64,000 nt of DNA from Breviolum minutum Mf 1.05b.01. Its lineage: Eukaryota > Sar > Dinophyceae > Suessiales > Symbiodiniaceae. Below the pieces are notes generated by a model that saw only the letters and a program-made list of their open reading frames with translations, made no database searches and had not been told where the DNA came from. The position numbers were made by a program, and so were the translations under genes. This document shows, piece after piece, positions 22,201 to 29,324 of this stretch (position 1 is its first letter; each line of letters starts with the position of its first letter). The stretch lies in contig DF239418.1 of the NCBI GenBank assembly GCA_000507305.1, positions 137,769 to 201,768 of the forward strand. Reading direction: 5' to 3'.

Positions 22201-25200
22201 ATGCCAAGGCCTTTTCGAGATCACCATTCTCAGCAGAACTCATTAGCAAATTGGAGACACGAAGGCGCAACTCTTCTTTGCCCTGGAGGTTCAAACAACG
22301 TGTGACTGAGACAGTTGCTGGAGGCTTGGCATGGTCTATGCATGTTCTAGGGTGGCATAGAAGTGCTTAGCACCCCTGTGAAGAGCACCCGCGTTTGGAA
22401 TGCGTTTGGAAATATATGTAGACATAAACATAGATACCGAGTAACATCCCTTACATGAGATGGCAAGGGTACCGGGTACCCTTTCATTCCCAGTTGCATG
22501 TCATATAGCCGGGTCATACCTATAGTCGATTTGTACCCTGTGAAAGTACCAAACGAAACACATCAAATGATCACAATCAAGCCAGCCAAACACATCTTCT
22601 AAAAATGATTACTGAAAACCGTTTGCAGTCTCAAGCAACAAGCACCAAAAACTCCGAAGCGTGAATCGGTAGAATGCAAATCTTACTAGGTTGCTTCATC
22701 TTGCATCTGTTTTGGACCAGGCCTGCGGCTGCGGTTTTGTATCCTTGGCACCACCCTTGGTTGGTGCTTCAAGATAGTCTATGTCGATATAAGAAGTATA
22801 TACTACCAGTGTCCATATGTATAGTCAATAAATAAATATAAAAAATATGCATGTACAAGTTGCGAGCAAAGCATTCTGCCGGGCAACTGTAATATAGTTG
22901 GCAACGATTTGATTGAATGCCAAGAAAGATCGGGGCTGAAAACTTTTGTAGACACAACAAAAGTGTATTGAGTGATCTTGCTTTGATGGATTGCACATGG
23001 TTTAATCTGACAAGTTTAGAATACTTGACACTCATGCCCACATACCTGAGACACCTGAGATGGACATGAGTTGCATACAAGTTAGAGATTGAGATATGAT
23101 ACAGTATACGCACCACCTCCTTGTATGGTCTCCTCTATTTGTAACATCTTTTGGGAATGCAATCCTCCTTTTTCCCCGTTTTTTCTGAGTCAAGTTTCGA
23201 CCTTGGCACCCTGTAACCTGGGCTACAAGGAGGATTCAAACAACGGCATGCTAAGGGTAGACATGCCTTTGCTGCTATCCATTTCACTTACCCAACTATT
23301 GCCTTTATTAAAGGGTAGCCTAGATAATGCGAGCGACAGAATTCAAAAGCAAACTTCAGGAAATTTGAGTCGTTGAGGGTCGATTGACTACACATGACTA
23401 GACTATATAACCTTTTTGGAGTGAGGTTGACCAAGGGTCACCAAAATGCTCTGAGTGCACTAGGTTAAACATGGGGAAATATACCTCACATACCGGGGAA
23501 TTTTCAGTCGATTTCTGCGTGCCTCTGTGAGCTTGGATCAACATGTGGATCTCAGCAACCAACTTTTCAAACACAACAAGTTTCAACCTGACAAATTGCT
23601 TTCGAATGAAAAATCACTCTACAATTGCATTCGAACTCGAACCCTTCGAAAAAGGATATAGATATAGATAGAAATCACTGACATGAACTCCCCATATCAT
23701 TCCAAATCATTCCATGCCTAACCCCCATTTACTATATACAAATAACTAACTTCCAACTACTCACCTCCCGTTCGAATTGGATGTTTCCCCCATCTTACAG
23801 GTTCGAAGGTACGCCGTTTCCAGCGTGCCATCATCTGATGCCCTGATGAAAGCATTTCGTGCATCCTTACGCAGGCGATTCACTGATTCGTCCTGGGAGC
23901 GAAAGTGGAGAGGTAGAAACACCATTTGTGTGGCGTCGTCAAGATGTCTATAAAAAACAATGGTTAAATAGAGGTTTAAATATGAACTTCATACAAATTG
24001 AACATGACTTTAGGCAATTTTTTGGCATTCGCAAGGATCCTACAGCATTTCATGGATGAATTGGAGGGGGCTTTTCTTGAATTGAGCGCAATTTGTTTTT
24101 GCTGAAGGAGGATTTTTTACATTAATTGATGTAACAGTTTTTTTTTGAGGGGGGGATTTCTTTAAAAAGAAAAAATGAGGGGTGTTTTTTTTTTGTTGCT
24201 GAGGGGGATCTTTGTTAATTGACGGAGGGATGATTTTTCCAACCAAAACGCGCCCCTTGTAGCAACCTCAAAGACTTGAGGTAACTCAGAGGCTGCCGGT
24301 GCTGCAGTTGCCTCCTGCGATCAACAATCACCAGTGATCTAAGTTGTACCCTGATGTTATTTTACCTCGATTGACGTCCCATTGTTCACATTGTGTTTCA
24401 CTGTTCCAACATGGTGGTTGGATATAGAACTCATGTATAACAGGTCTGAGTTAAGATTCTTCTGATCAGTGCAGGGAGTTGGATTTGCCAAACAATCCAT
24501 AAAACATGTACATGGACGATGTAAAGTTCAATAAATATGCATAAAAAATTATCATTTATGCCTCTGAGATTGACCAGGAAACATGAAGCAAATATGATTA
24601 AGTAGCAAAAACAAATAATAAATATGCCGTTCATGGAGTTTGGGACTTAACAACACCCACAGCCTGCAAAGAGCCCATAAAACAAGCAATACAAAGGTAT
24701 CCTATACTATTACATAATTGTTTCAAAATCAATATTCTGCTGTCCCTTATGTTTGGTAGTTGAGGAACATGTTTAGTTGGTGGTTTCAACCCAGTTGAAA
24801 AATATTAGTCAAATTGGATCATTTCCCCAAATAGGGGTGAAAATAAGAAATATTTGAAACCACCACCTAGATGTTATTTGGTCGCAAGTGAACCTCCCAA
24901 ATTGTCTCACCAGCTTCCGTGAACCACGGAAGCTGAATCGACCAACGCAGCCACCGAAAACCCGAGCGACTCCCCCAAAAGTGGTGCCTGTTTACCACTC
25001 TTCGGATCTCCTGCCTGTGAAAAACTGAGGGAACAATGGTGCTTTCTTATCTTCCAAAGGGAAAATATTCAAGGGATCAGCATGGCTCAAACGAGGTGAA
25101 CCAGATTTTTGTGGGTCTTTTTAGCAGTTAAAATGCACCGAATCCAAGAATCCAATCATAACAAAAAGATATTGGATTCAAACCAATGTGCTGGTTCCAC

Positions 25201-26547
25201 CGTTTTCTTTAGGAAGTCGACTCATATAACGTAATTAATCTAAACATATCCCAGATGCTCCATGTATGGAATACCTACCTACATTTGGCATAAATTTATG
25301 GTAAATGTAGGTGAATCTTCCATACATGGAGCATCTGGGTATTACAATTGGACCATCTATTTTCTGTATCAACCCCCTGTCACATGGCCCCGGGCCCCAG
25401 CAGCATTGCCTGGGCCTTGTCCCAATCTGTGAGTTGTTTACCTCGGTCCGTGACTTTGGGTATATCATCTGGAAACATGAAAAACCTATGAAAACACACA
25501 TTGTTTTTATATGTTTACATACATTATGCACATTGTAGATGAACAACTAAATAAATAGCTCAAACATAGATAGTTGCAAAAGATGTATATATATATATAT
25601 TTTTGCAGCCAAGGCGCACGGCAATCAAAACAAAACAGAAAATGAACAAATTGCCTAAGAAGCGCCCGTGTGGCACCTCCATTCTGTATAGAAGAGATAT
25701 CCTACCAAGCTACTCAGAAATCCTACTCAGAAAAGATATATATATATATATACATATAATATACGCATATACATATATATACATATATTGATGTGCATTC
25801 TCTGTGTTTCAAAGCACCTTTCACACCCGCGATCTATGGAACAAAGTGACATAGACAGTGAAATAGCCATCTCTTTTTGTTGTCAGGTCATGCATGTCAA
25901 CATTCCTAGGCTAAAAGAACGTGTGCCTTTTGAACACCCTTCGGAACATTTATCCAAATGGAGATGGTCAGGCTTAGTAAACGTCATGGTAACAAAGGTT
26001 CGTTCACCTGGATGCAGGCAAAGAAACACAAAAAGGCAGTGGGATCGGCAGGTTGCTCCTTCAACAAGGCCTGCCATCGACGTGTTGAAACGGTGAACCG
26101 AGTGTAGCTGGTAGATAGTTAGTGTTGCCACACAAGGATGTACAAATTCAGAAGCTGCCAGTCTTTGGAGCTTGAAGAACTACAGCTTGTCACATGATCA
26201 AAATATATTACAGTGTGAAACACCAATAGATAAGACTAAACATACATAAACAACAACTTTTCGTGGCACAGGTTGACGGGGCAGCCATCTCGTTTTGGAT
26301 GCTGTCAGGAACACTCCCTTCCTGGCCTTCACGGCTTCGGAAAGCCTCTCCTCAGGGGGGGTTGGACATAATGGACATAATAAGCGACATGATTTTTGAT
26401 ATAAACAATAGAGGCAAATGCATTATGAACACAAAAAACAATTTCACAGTCAGTACATACAATATTCAGAACATGAAAACAGCGTGCATGCCAGACGTCC
26501 TCGATGCTGTACCGCATCAAATAGTCGCGAGCTTGTACCTTCAATGC
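7236..26547 (-). CDS. Tandem two-exon repeat gene (A/B helical modules), span
   Basis: At least 9 copies of exon A (54 bp, consensus DLSAADRKKIQEAIEKLE) alternate with 14 copies of exon B (usually 90-99 bp, start [A/G]DPKDALRIKVAELML, end LEKALAAVMK). All are minus strand and phase 0 at both ends, with acceptor AG|G and donors GT, GC or GA. Each A+B pair encodes about 50 residues predicted as three amphipathic helices, so the product should be an alpha-solenoid-like repeat protein of at least 11 units. Introns are 0.2-1.8 kb; the spacing of one pair is about 1.2-1.5 kb. This pattern implies tandem duplication of a two-exon cassette. I do not recognise the family and assign no function. The 5' and 3' gene limits are unknown; the region 21.5-25 kb holds different exons mixed with B copies. 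Confidence 0.75.
8111..8206 (-). CDS. B-type exon B1
   Basis: 96 bp. Starts 'ADPNEALRLKVAELLLRA' and ends 'LETALAAIMK'. Acceptor CCAG|GCA, donor GA (AAG|GACGCA). Phase 0. Confidence 0.85.
8762..8815 (-). CDS. A-type exon A2
   Basis: Encodes ELSASDRGKLQEAMAQVE. Acceptor GCAG|GAG, donor GAG|GTCACC. 54 bp, phase 0. Confidence 0.85.
9230..9322 (-). CDS. B-type exon B2
   Basis: 93 bp. Starts 'MGAAKLTAKFMALMESSPED' and ends 'LGDNLKKVMK'. Acceptor TCAG|ATG (not AG|G), donor GA (AAG|GACCGG). Phase 0. The most diverged full-length B copy at its N-terminus. Confidence 0.75.
10126..10179 (-). CDS. A-type exon A3
   Basis: Encodes DLNAADVMKIREAVAKVE. Acceptor CTAG|GAT, donor GAG|GTACGC. 54 bp, phase 0. 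Confidence 0.85.
10524..10622 (-). CDS. B-type exon B3
   Basis: 99 bp. Starts 'GDPKHKLRMKIAELMLQM' and ends 'LEKSLAAVMK'. Acceptor GCAG|GGG, donor GA (AAG|GACCGG). Phase 0. Confidence 0.85.
10731..10784 (-). CDS. A-type exon A4
   Basis: Encodes DLSAADKKKIQDAVKKVE. Acceptor GCAG|GAT, donor GAG|GTTCCA. 54 bp, phase 0. Only 108 bp upstream of B3 in gene order. Confidence 0.85.
11102..11148 (-). CDS. B-type exon B4, second half
   Basis: 47 bp, reads 'SKEDDLSKDLAAVMK' after the split Gly codon. Acceptor TTCAG|GT, donor GA (AAG|GACCTC). Joined to 11373-11439 it gives 114 bp/38 aa in frame, a B module with a few extra residues at the split. Confidence 0.75.
11373..11439 (-). CDS. B-type exon B4, first half
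   Basis: 67 bp, reads 'DTLPLRERIVELLGRSLEPK'. Acceptor CCAG|GAC, donor GC (GAAG|GCGTCA), ending in phase 1. A 224 bp intron separates it from its second half. Confidence 0.75.
12228..12314 (-). CDS. B-type exon B5
   Basis: 87 bp, reads 'EAMAGMAAELLVSAAEDG' and 'FENKLADAVE'. Acceptor GAAG|GAA, donor GC (GAA|GCACAG). Phase 0. The frame stays open for 33 bp past the chosen donor, so a longer exon to 12195 is possible. Confidence 0.7.
12881..12934 (-). CDS. A-type exon A5
   Basis: Encodes DLSAADRQKIWEAIQHIE. Acceptor TAG|GAT, donor GAG|GTGCAG. 54 bp, phase 0. Confidence 0.85.
13111..13200 (-). CDS. B-type exon B6
   Basis: 90 bp. Starts 'AGSGKDALRIKVAELMLA' and ends 'AIESTIK'. Acceptor GGAG|GCT, donor GA (AAG|GACGGG). 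Phase 0. Confidence 0.85.
14053..14106 (-). CDS. A-type exon A6
   Basis: Encodes GMTADDRKKIQEAIKHLE. Acceptor GCAG|GGC, donor GC (GAG|GCCGCA). 54 bp, phase 0. A degenerate family-1 foldback element starts about 40 bp upstream in the intron. Confidence 0.85.
14150..14270. repeat. Foldback element, family 1, degenerate
   Basis: Keeps GGAAACTAACATATCCCAC and GGAAAAGGAGAATCAT on the left and GATATATGTTTGTTTCC on the right. Confidence 0.55.
14629..14727 (-). CDS. B-type exon B7
   Basis: 99 bp. Starts 'AKEERAELRYTVLELLRA' and ends 'LQRNLHTVMQ'. Acceptor AAAG|GCT, donor GA (CAG|GAGTGG). Phase 0. Confidence 0.8.
15453..15506 (-). CDS. A-type exon A7
   Basis: Encodes DLSAADRKKIQDALDKLW. Acceptor GAAG|GAC, donor TGG|GTCCGG. 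54 bp, phase 0; the usual C-terminal Glu is Trp here. Confidence 0.85.
15806..15898 (-). CDS. B-type exon B8
   Basis: 93 bp. Starts 'GGKDSLRIQLAEMIIRVPPE' and ends 'LQKTVASVMK'. Acceptor ACAG|GGG, donor GA (AAG|GACCTT). The donor must lie here because the frame meets TGA two codons further on, which supports GA donors in the family. Confidence 0.85.
16239..16292 (-). CDS. A-type exon A8
   Basis: Encodes DVSKADKEKIVQAIEKLE. Acceptor TCAG|GAT, donor GC (GAG|GCCCAA). 54 bp, phase 0. Confidence 0.85.
16843..16881 (-). CDS. B-type exon B9, second half
   Basis: 39 bp, encodes EKDLDGALAKVMK. Acceptor CAAG|GAA, donor GA (AAG|GACCAA). Phase 0. Joined to 17248-17307 it restores a 33-aa B module. Confidence 0.8.
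17248..17307 (-). CDS. B-type exon B9, first half
   Basis: 60 bp, encodes ADDPKDALRIKVAELMLDAP. This is the sequence closest to the B consensus. Acceptor AAAG|GCA, donor GA (CCG|GAGCCT), phase 0. A 366 bp intron splits this module. Confidence 0.8.
17619..17987 (-). pseudogene. C-terminal frame of the retroposed gene
   Basis: Overlaps the 3' end of the upstream frame by about 60 bp in a different phase and carries the Cys-rich tail ending 'LRLGQSAAAAN'. It is probably the continuation of the same protein after a frameshift. Cysteines spaced CxxC and CxxCxC suggest metal binding, but no known finger is matched. Confidence 0.45.
17927..18670 (-). CDS. Main frame of the retroposed gene, unrecognised protein
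   Basis: 248 codons from ATG at 18670. It begins 'MPKGRPGYKRVHHIAGKK' and contains a Gly/Ala-rich segment ('GASGAGYGAGARAHGMGSG') and a later segment with 'LESLVDLQLHIPNSSF'. The open frame extends 35 codons further upstream, but that part includes the spliced-leader relict and so lies outside the original coding sequence. Confidence 0.5.
   Translation of the reverse strand: MPKGRPGYKRVHHIAGKKGASGAGYGAGARAHGMGSGLFGAFPRFAPRESSETLNAIMEGSKSSLPNRYPRERERQWKGQMLESLVDLQLHIPNSSFLGYFGQLQDQLRDVALLRQPLISSSSFLEKPTGSDPPSSFLWKRTNELLGPEPTETSEPVATFAHGTGRRKTLQISSPQHPIHQIREPQCQLAIELAPASTWMEPGAVFFQNRAMSTKSSASSAHDPGALQCAEDLKLQLAIPRCTDRWS
18739..18749 (-). other. Relict dinoflagellate spliced leader
   Basis: Minus strand TTTGGCTCAAG, identical to the 3' end of DinoSL, placed 69 bp upstream of the ATG of the only long intronless ORF of the region. 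Chance expectation of this 11-mer on either strand of the window is about 0.03. Confidence 0.7.
18878..18931 (-). CDS. A-type exon A9
   Basis: Encodes GVSAADRKKVMAAIEKIE. Acceptor GCAG|GGC, donor GAG|GTGTCA. 54 bp, phase 0. Confidence 0.85.
19578..19667 (-). CDS. B-type exon B10
   Basis: 90 bp. Starts 'GSEKLETKVTKLFGSVPPED' and ends 'RKTAEVMQ'. Acceptor CCAG|GGC, donor GC (CAG|GCGCGC). Phase 0. Confidence 0.8.
19668..20356. other. Intron, no A exon found
   Basis: An A exon is expected between B11 and B10 but none was seen. The stretch is AT-rich with short GT repeats (GGTGGTGGTGGTGC near 19900) and no supported coding frame. Confidence 0.4.
20357..20402 (-). CDS. B-type exon B11, second half
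   Basis: 46 bp, reads 'NGTLENILSSVTNNK'. Acceptor CCAG|G completes a Gln codon begun in the first half. Donor GA (AAG|GATGGG). The two halves total 99 bp/33 aa. Confidence 0.75.
20713..20765 (-). CDS. B-type exon B11, first half
   Basis: 53 bp, reads 'ESEIIRMEAQQLLVAAM'. Acceptor TAAG|GAA, donor GT (CA|GTAACT) in phase 2. The frame meets TAA just after the donor, so splicing is required. Confidence 0.75.
21083..21153. repeat. Foldback element, family 3, right arm shortened
   Basis: Left end TACACCCCCGAAGATTAACA matches the copy at 21290-21397. The right end keeps only AGGGGTGT. Confidence 0.55.
21290..21397. repeat. Foldback element, family 3
   Basis: 108 bp with inverted ends TACACCCCTGAAAATTAACA / TGTTAGTTTTCGGGGGAGTA and a further matching GGAACC/GGTTCC inside. 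A half copy lies near 43718-43755. Confidence 0.75.
21542..21619 (-). CDS. Exon, unrecognised (GYQ repeat region)
   Basis: 78 bp/26 aa, reads 'EEGMWQESKNQVQSAL' and ends 'AAKSQLE'. Acceptor TCAG|GAG, donor GAG|GTTTGT, phase 0. Preceded in the genome by codons reading GYQ, resembling the exon at 21828-21878. Confidence 0.6.
21685..21724 (-). CDS. Short exon, unrecognised
   Basis: Reads EQYLESLRQEAAG, acceptor GCAG|GAG, donor G|GTTCAG. Confidence 0.45.
21828..21878 (-). CDS. 17-residue exon, TPR-like
   Basis: 51 bp, encodes GYQGQFEAWNDAGEAWK. Acceptor GTAG|GGA, donor AAG|GTATAA, phase 0. The pattern G-Y-x-x-x-x-x-A-x-x-x-A recurs in the next exon upstream and resembles one TPR helix pair half. 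Confidence 0.6.
21924..21978 (-). CDS. Exon, second GY-type repeat
   Basis: Reads 'AGYHPISTARKASDPWAR', aligning with the 17-residue exon at 21828-21878. Acceptor GGAG|GCT; the donor is uncertain (GA after CAAG is likely). Confidence 0.5.
22190..22282 (-). CDS. B-type exon B12
   Basis: 93 bp. Starts 'GKEELRLRVSNLLMSSAENG' and ends 'LEKALASVMQ'. Acceptor CCAG|GGC, donor CAG|GTGCGC. Phase 0. Confidence 0.85.
22283..23493. other. Intron or spacer
   Basis: Contains a candidate exon near 22690-22775 on the minus strand ('YLEAPTKGGAKDTKPQPQ') with unclear edges, and a small GGGTACC palindrome near 22480. Otherwise AT-rich and non-coding by eye. Confidence 0.35.
23494..23587 (-). CDS. Exon, unrecognised
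   Basis: 94 bp, reads 'LKLVVFEKLVAEIHMLIQAH' and ends 'TQKSTENSP'. Acceptor TCAG|G, donor CCG|GTATGT, a consensus donor. Confidence 0.6.
23813..23892 (-). CDS. B-type exon B13
   Basis: 80 bp, reads 'DESVNRLRKDARNAFIRASD' and ends 'DGTLETA'. Acceptor CCAG|GAC, donor GGC|GTACCT. Clear B homology (RxxAxxAFIRASDDGTLET), but the end phase differs from the others. Confidence 0.65.
24060..24245. repeat. G/T-only strand-asymmetric block
   Basis: The plus strand is nearly devoid of C and made of irregular GAGGGGG and poly-T units (for example GAGGGGGGGATTTC and TGCTGAGGGGGATC). No coding frame. Confidence 0.5.
24267..24314 (-). CDS. Short exon, unrecognised
   Basis: 48 bp, encodes EATAAPAASELPQVFE. 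Acceptor GCAG|GAG, donor GAG|GTTGCT, phase 0. Confidence 0.6.
24774..24871. repeat. Foldback element, family 4
   Basis: Inverted ends TAGTTGGTGGTTTCAA / TTGAAACCACCACCTA. Nearly identical inside to the copy at 7087-7185. Ends 40 bp from the donor of the exon at 24911. Confidence 0.8.
24911..25014 (-). CDS. Exon with B-like start, unrecognised
   Basis: Reads 'AGDPKSGKQAPLLGESLGF' and ends 'LVDSASVVHGS'. Acceptor ACAG|GCA, donor CTG|GTGAGA. The AGDPKS start echoes B exons but the rest does not align. Confidence 0.6.
25250..25339. repeat. Perfect inverted repeat (hairpin), 90 bp
   Basis: Ends CCCAGATGCTCCATGTATGG and CCATACATGGAGCATCTGGG are exact complements, and an inner CTACATTT/AAATGTAG pair extends the stem. 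A single copy in the window, so its family is unknown. Confidence 0.7.
25384..25472 (-). CDS. Exon, unrecognised
   Basis: Reads 'IPKVTDRGKQLTDWDKAQAM' followed by 'LLGPGA'. Open frame; an internal GTAAAC donor leaves the exact structure uncertain. Confidence 0.45.
26008..26070 (-). CDS. 21-residue exon, unrecognised
   Basis: 63 bp, begins 'ALLKEQPADPTAFLCFFA' and ends 'CIQ'. Acceptor GCAG|GCC, donor CAG|GTGAAC. Same length and same ending as the exon at 26958-27020. Confidence 0.6.
26327..26350 (-). CDS. B-type exon B14, second half (microexon)
   Basis: 24 bp, encodes ERLSEAVK, matching the LEKALAAVMK tail. Acceptor TGAG|GAG, donor GC (AAG|GCCAGG). Phase 0. Confidence 0.5.
26500..26547 (-). 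CDS. B-type exon B14, first half
   Basis: 48 bp, encodes ALKVQARDYLMRYSIE, aligning with ALRIKVAELMLxAPE. Acceptor TGAG|GCA, donor GA (GAG|GACGTC). Phase 0. This B copy is split near the same place as three others. Confidence 0.6.
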
Positions 26548-26795
26548 CTCATGAAACACAACCGCTTAACATGCTGCAAGGGTATTTGCAAAACGGCAAA
26601 GAAAACATAACAAGATCAAGAGAACATGTCATACACATTTTATCTTGATTATCTATAGTCCATAGCTTCAAAATGCATATCTACAGCATTTAGGTATCCC
26701 ACTTGCAAATTCATTTGGACAATATGCAAAAAATAAACAGAAGTAAATGTCTCCGCTGGCCAACATGTCTTATCCTTTTTCTTGGTCACCCCCAC

Positions 26796-26840
26796 CTTTG
26801 TACGTTGTTCTCGTTGTTGTTTGTTCTCCTCCGACATGGC
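26796..26840 (-). CDS. Short charged exon
   Basis: 45 bp, encodes AMSEENKQQREQRTK. Acceptor GCAG|GCC, donor AAG|GTGGGG, phase 0. Likely helical or coiled. Confidence 0.6.
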
Positions 26841-26957
26841 CTGCCAAAACGCACCATTCAAACCATCAACCATCCGTCCCTTCGCGACGCGACGCGGAAA
26901 AAAAACCGATGGCGACCTTCACCCCCCATCCCCGAGGCCCATACCCCGGTGGTTCAC

Positions 26958-27020
26958 CTGGATATGGATCTTGATCCGTGAGTTGGGAGTTTCAGTGTCC
27001 AAGCTACTCACGGCCACCTC
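26958..27020 (-). CDS. 21-residue exon, unrecognised
   Basis: 63 bp, begins 'EVAVSSLDTETPNSRIKIH' and ends 'IQ'. Acceptor CCAG|GAG, donor CAG|GTGAAC. Confidence 0.6.
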
Positions 27021-27624
27021 CTGGGCATGCTGGATTTGATTGAAAGTTAAACATGGCTGTATAAATAGTTTAAACATATGTATATGTATATATGTATAGT
27101 TTCGAAACAATAATATCTATATATACGTATATGTCGACATATGTGATATCATGTGTGTGTGTACATGAACTACATGTATTATTTTGTTTTGCACGTGTTT
27201 ATTGTTGGAGATATACGAATATGATACTGTGTGTAAAAAACCTGTACATCTCATATGCATATATATGTGAAGGGTTGACCTTGAACTTTACGCAGCAAAT
27301 TCTGCAAAGCAAGGGTATGTATATCATGGAAACATCTTTACGTATAGTAACTCTTAAATTCCAGGTGACTTGCACTCTAAAATAAATCAATTAACATACA
27401 TGTTCACCACGATACATCTAATCGTGGTAAGGGACCAGGGGCACCGGTTTGCTGTAAAAACACCACAATTAGGGTGTTTACCTACAACAGAATCCATAGT
27501 ATCTGCATCACTAGTAAGGTCCAAGATGCGTGTGTTGCCTTGGTATCTGGATCCACAGCCACCATGCATGTTCCCACCTGAGCTTCTTAGACATCAAGAG
27601 ATGGAAGGGTTGTTGCTGGTGATG

Positions 27625-27724
27625 CACCCGTGAAGTTTAACATAGCCCCAAAAAAAGGAACCATCCTTAAAGGAAAGTACTCTTCCAACCATAATTTGTT
27701 CAGGGGCTATGTTAAATTCGGGTG
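27625..27724. repeat. Foldback element, family 2
   Basis: 100 bp. Inverted ends CACCCGTGAAGTTTAACATA / TATGTTAAATTCGGGTG with a further AGCCCC/GGGGCT pair. Related in its TTAACATAG core to families 1 and 3. Confidence 0.75.
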
Positions 27725-27848
27725 CGTGCAATCTTGTCTCTACCCCGTGAAGCTCATGCTACCAATTCCTGGCACAACACTACCTTCATGTTTCATCCGG
27801 TACCCCCCCAGAAAAAAAAAAAAAACATTGACAGTATCAACTATATCA

Positions 27849-27954
27849 CTAGTTGGTGATTTCAACCCCTTTGAAAAATATGCTCGTCAAATTGGATCAT
27901 TTCCCCAAGGATCCGAGTTGAAAATCCCAAAACATATTTGAGTTGCCGAACTAG
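27849..27954. repeat. Foldback element, family 4, diverged
   Basis: Starts CTAGTTGGTGATTTCAACCC and ends GAACTAG, with the shared interior GTCAAATTGGATCATTTCCC. Confidence 0.65.
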
Positions 27955-28058
27955 ATGTCAACTATCTTCCTGGCCAAGTGACGTGCTGGTAAATATCCAC
28001 CTTGGCATTCCTTCTGCGATCAAGCTGTGGAAAGTTGTAGCATCGCTGCGGCTCGTAC

Positions 28059-28082
28059 CTCATGAATCAGGGTGAAAATGGC
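28059..28082 (-). CDS. Microexon, unrecognised
   Basis: 24 bp, encodes AIFTLIHE. Acceptor CCAG|GCC, donor GAG|GTACGA. Frame also open upstream ('GCIRSCLHQ'). Confidence 0.4.
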
Positions 28083-28296
28083 CTGGTGAAGACATGATCT
28101 GATGCATCCGCGTAAAATTCCCCAAATAAGGTACTCTAGACTACTAGACATCTCTAGACACATAAAGGTTAATTTGATATAGTGCAATCTAGATATCATA
28201 CCATGTAATATGTATTGTAAATGAAAATATATAGTATAATCTAAATACATAAATATATGTACTTTTCAGTCAGTCCAAACAGTTGCACTTAAACTC

Positions 28297-28407
28297 CTTC
28301 AATGAATTTTCTTGGGTTTTCCCACATCATTTTATCGTCATCCGTCATCCCCCTGAGACCTGGCCTTCCTTGCTTCAACACATCGCCAACGCGCACTCCG
28401 ATGAAAC
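28297..28407 (-). CDS. Exon, unrecognised
   Basis: Reads 'FIGVRVGDVLKQGRPGLRGM' then 'TDDDKMMWENPRKFIE'. Acceptor TGAG|GT, donor GA (GAAG|GAGTTT). Strongly codon-like over 36 residues. Confidence 0.55.
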
Positions 28408-29302
28408 CTCAGGACAAAATGATAAAAACATACCAATTTTGGAACCACTCTCCCCATTTAAGAAGCCTTCCATCAAAATGTAGACACAAATATTTTGTTG
28501 AAAAAATATGAACAAATAAATGCAAAAATGTATTTTATCTTTTCTTTTACTCCTCTCCGCACACAAGTAGCATTGCCAACACCTATCCTGCAGGTTGCGA
28601 GATACCATGTGCCGCTTCAAATGCCAAATTTCAGCAGCTAGCAACTTGTCTTCGGAAGGAAAGTGCAGTGTATATCAGGATATATCATTAAGAACAGGCA
28701 CTCAAGTTCCTTCCAATGCCTCAGGGAGTCTTGGTAATCACTGTAGTGACTCCATGCCAAGACACAATTCTTAGGTAAGTTGTGCCCATCTGCCGTCTCC
28801 ACGCGTAGCTCCATGGGAACGGCTGTTGTGAACAACCCGGAAGCCACACCAGAAATGCAGGTGTCAACTTAAGCCAGGATGCTGCAACATGACGGATCAT
28901 GACACAACCATTAGTGTGGCGAAATGTGAAAATCCCATGGTACTAGGCCAGCTAGTAGCTATTGACCATCCTACTATCTTAACACAATTCTCCCCTGGGG
29001 GCAAAGTTTGCTCCCCTGGGGTTTTATATGTTTGTGTAATTTTCCAAGCTGAGAGCTCCATTTCCAGCCCACTGAGGACACATAGAAACATCTGTAGCTC
29101 CAACTTTAGTGCTCAAAAACACATGATACCAATACATCATCCTTGATACACTCTGACTAACTACTGAATGTTGATGTACATCATGTACATCCAGATTCTG
29201 CGACATGTCCGAAGATTCCACTGCAAAATGCACCTTGTTGCAAGCATGCTCCGAACACGTTCTGGCCTCAAAATGGTGGAAATCACTAATTTCTCAGCTA
29301 CA

Positions 29303-29324
29303 CTCTCTCTCTCTCTCTCTCTCT
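29303..29324. repeat. (CT)11 microsatellite
   Basis: Uninterrupted CT dinucleotides; shorter tracts occur at 8574-8588 and 49816-49831. Confidence 0.9.

Larger units (their letters stand above)
27021..28058. other. Intron with two foldback elements
   Basis: AT-rich, with TA-rich microsatellite tracts near 27070-27150. Holds the elements at 27625-27724 and 27849-27954. No supported exon. Confidence 0.4.
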
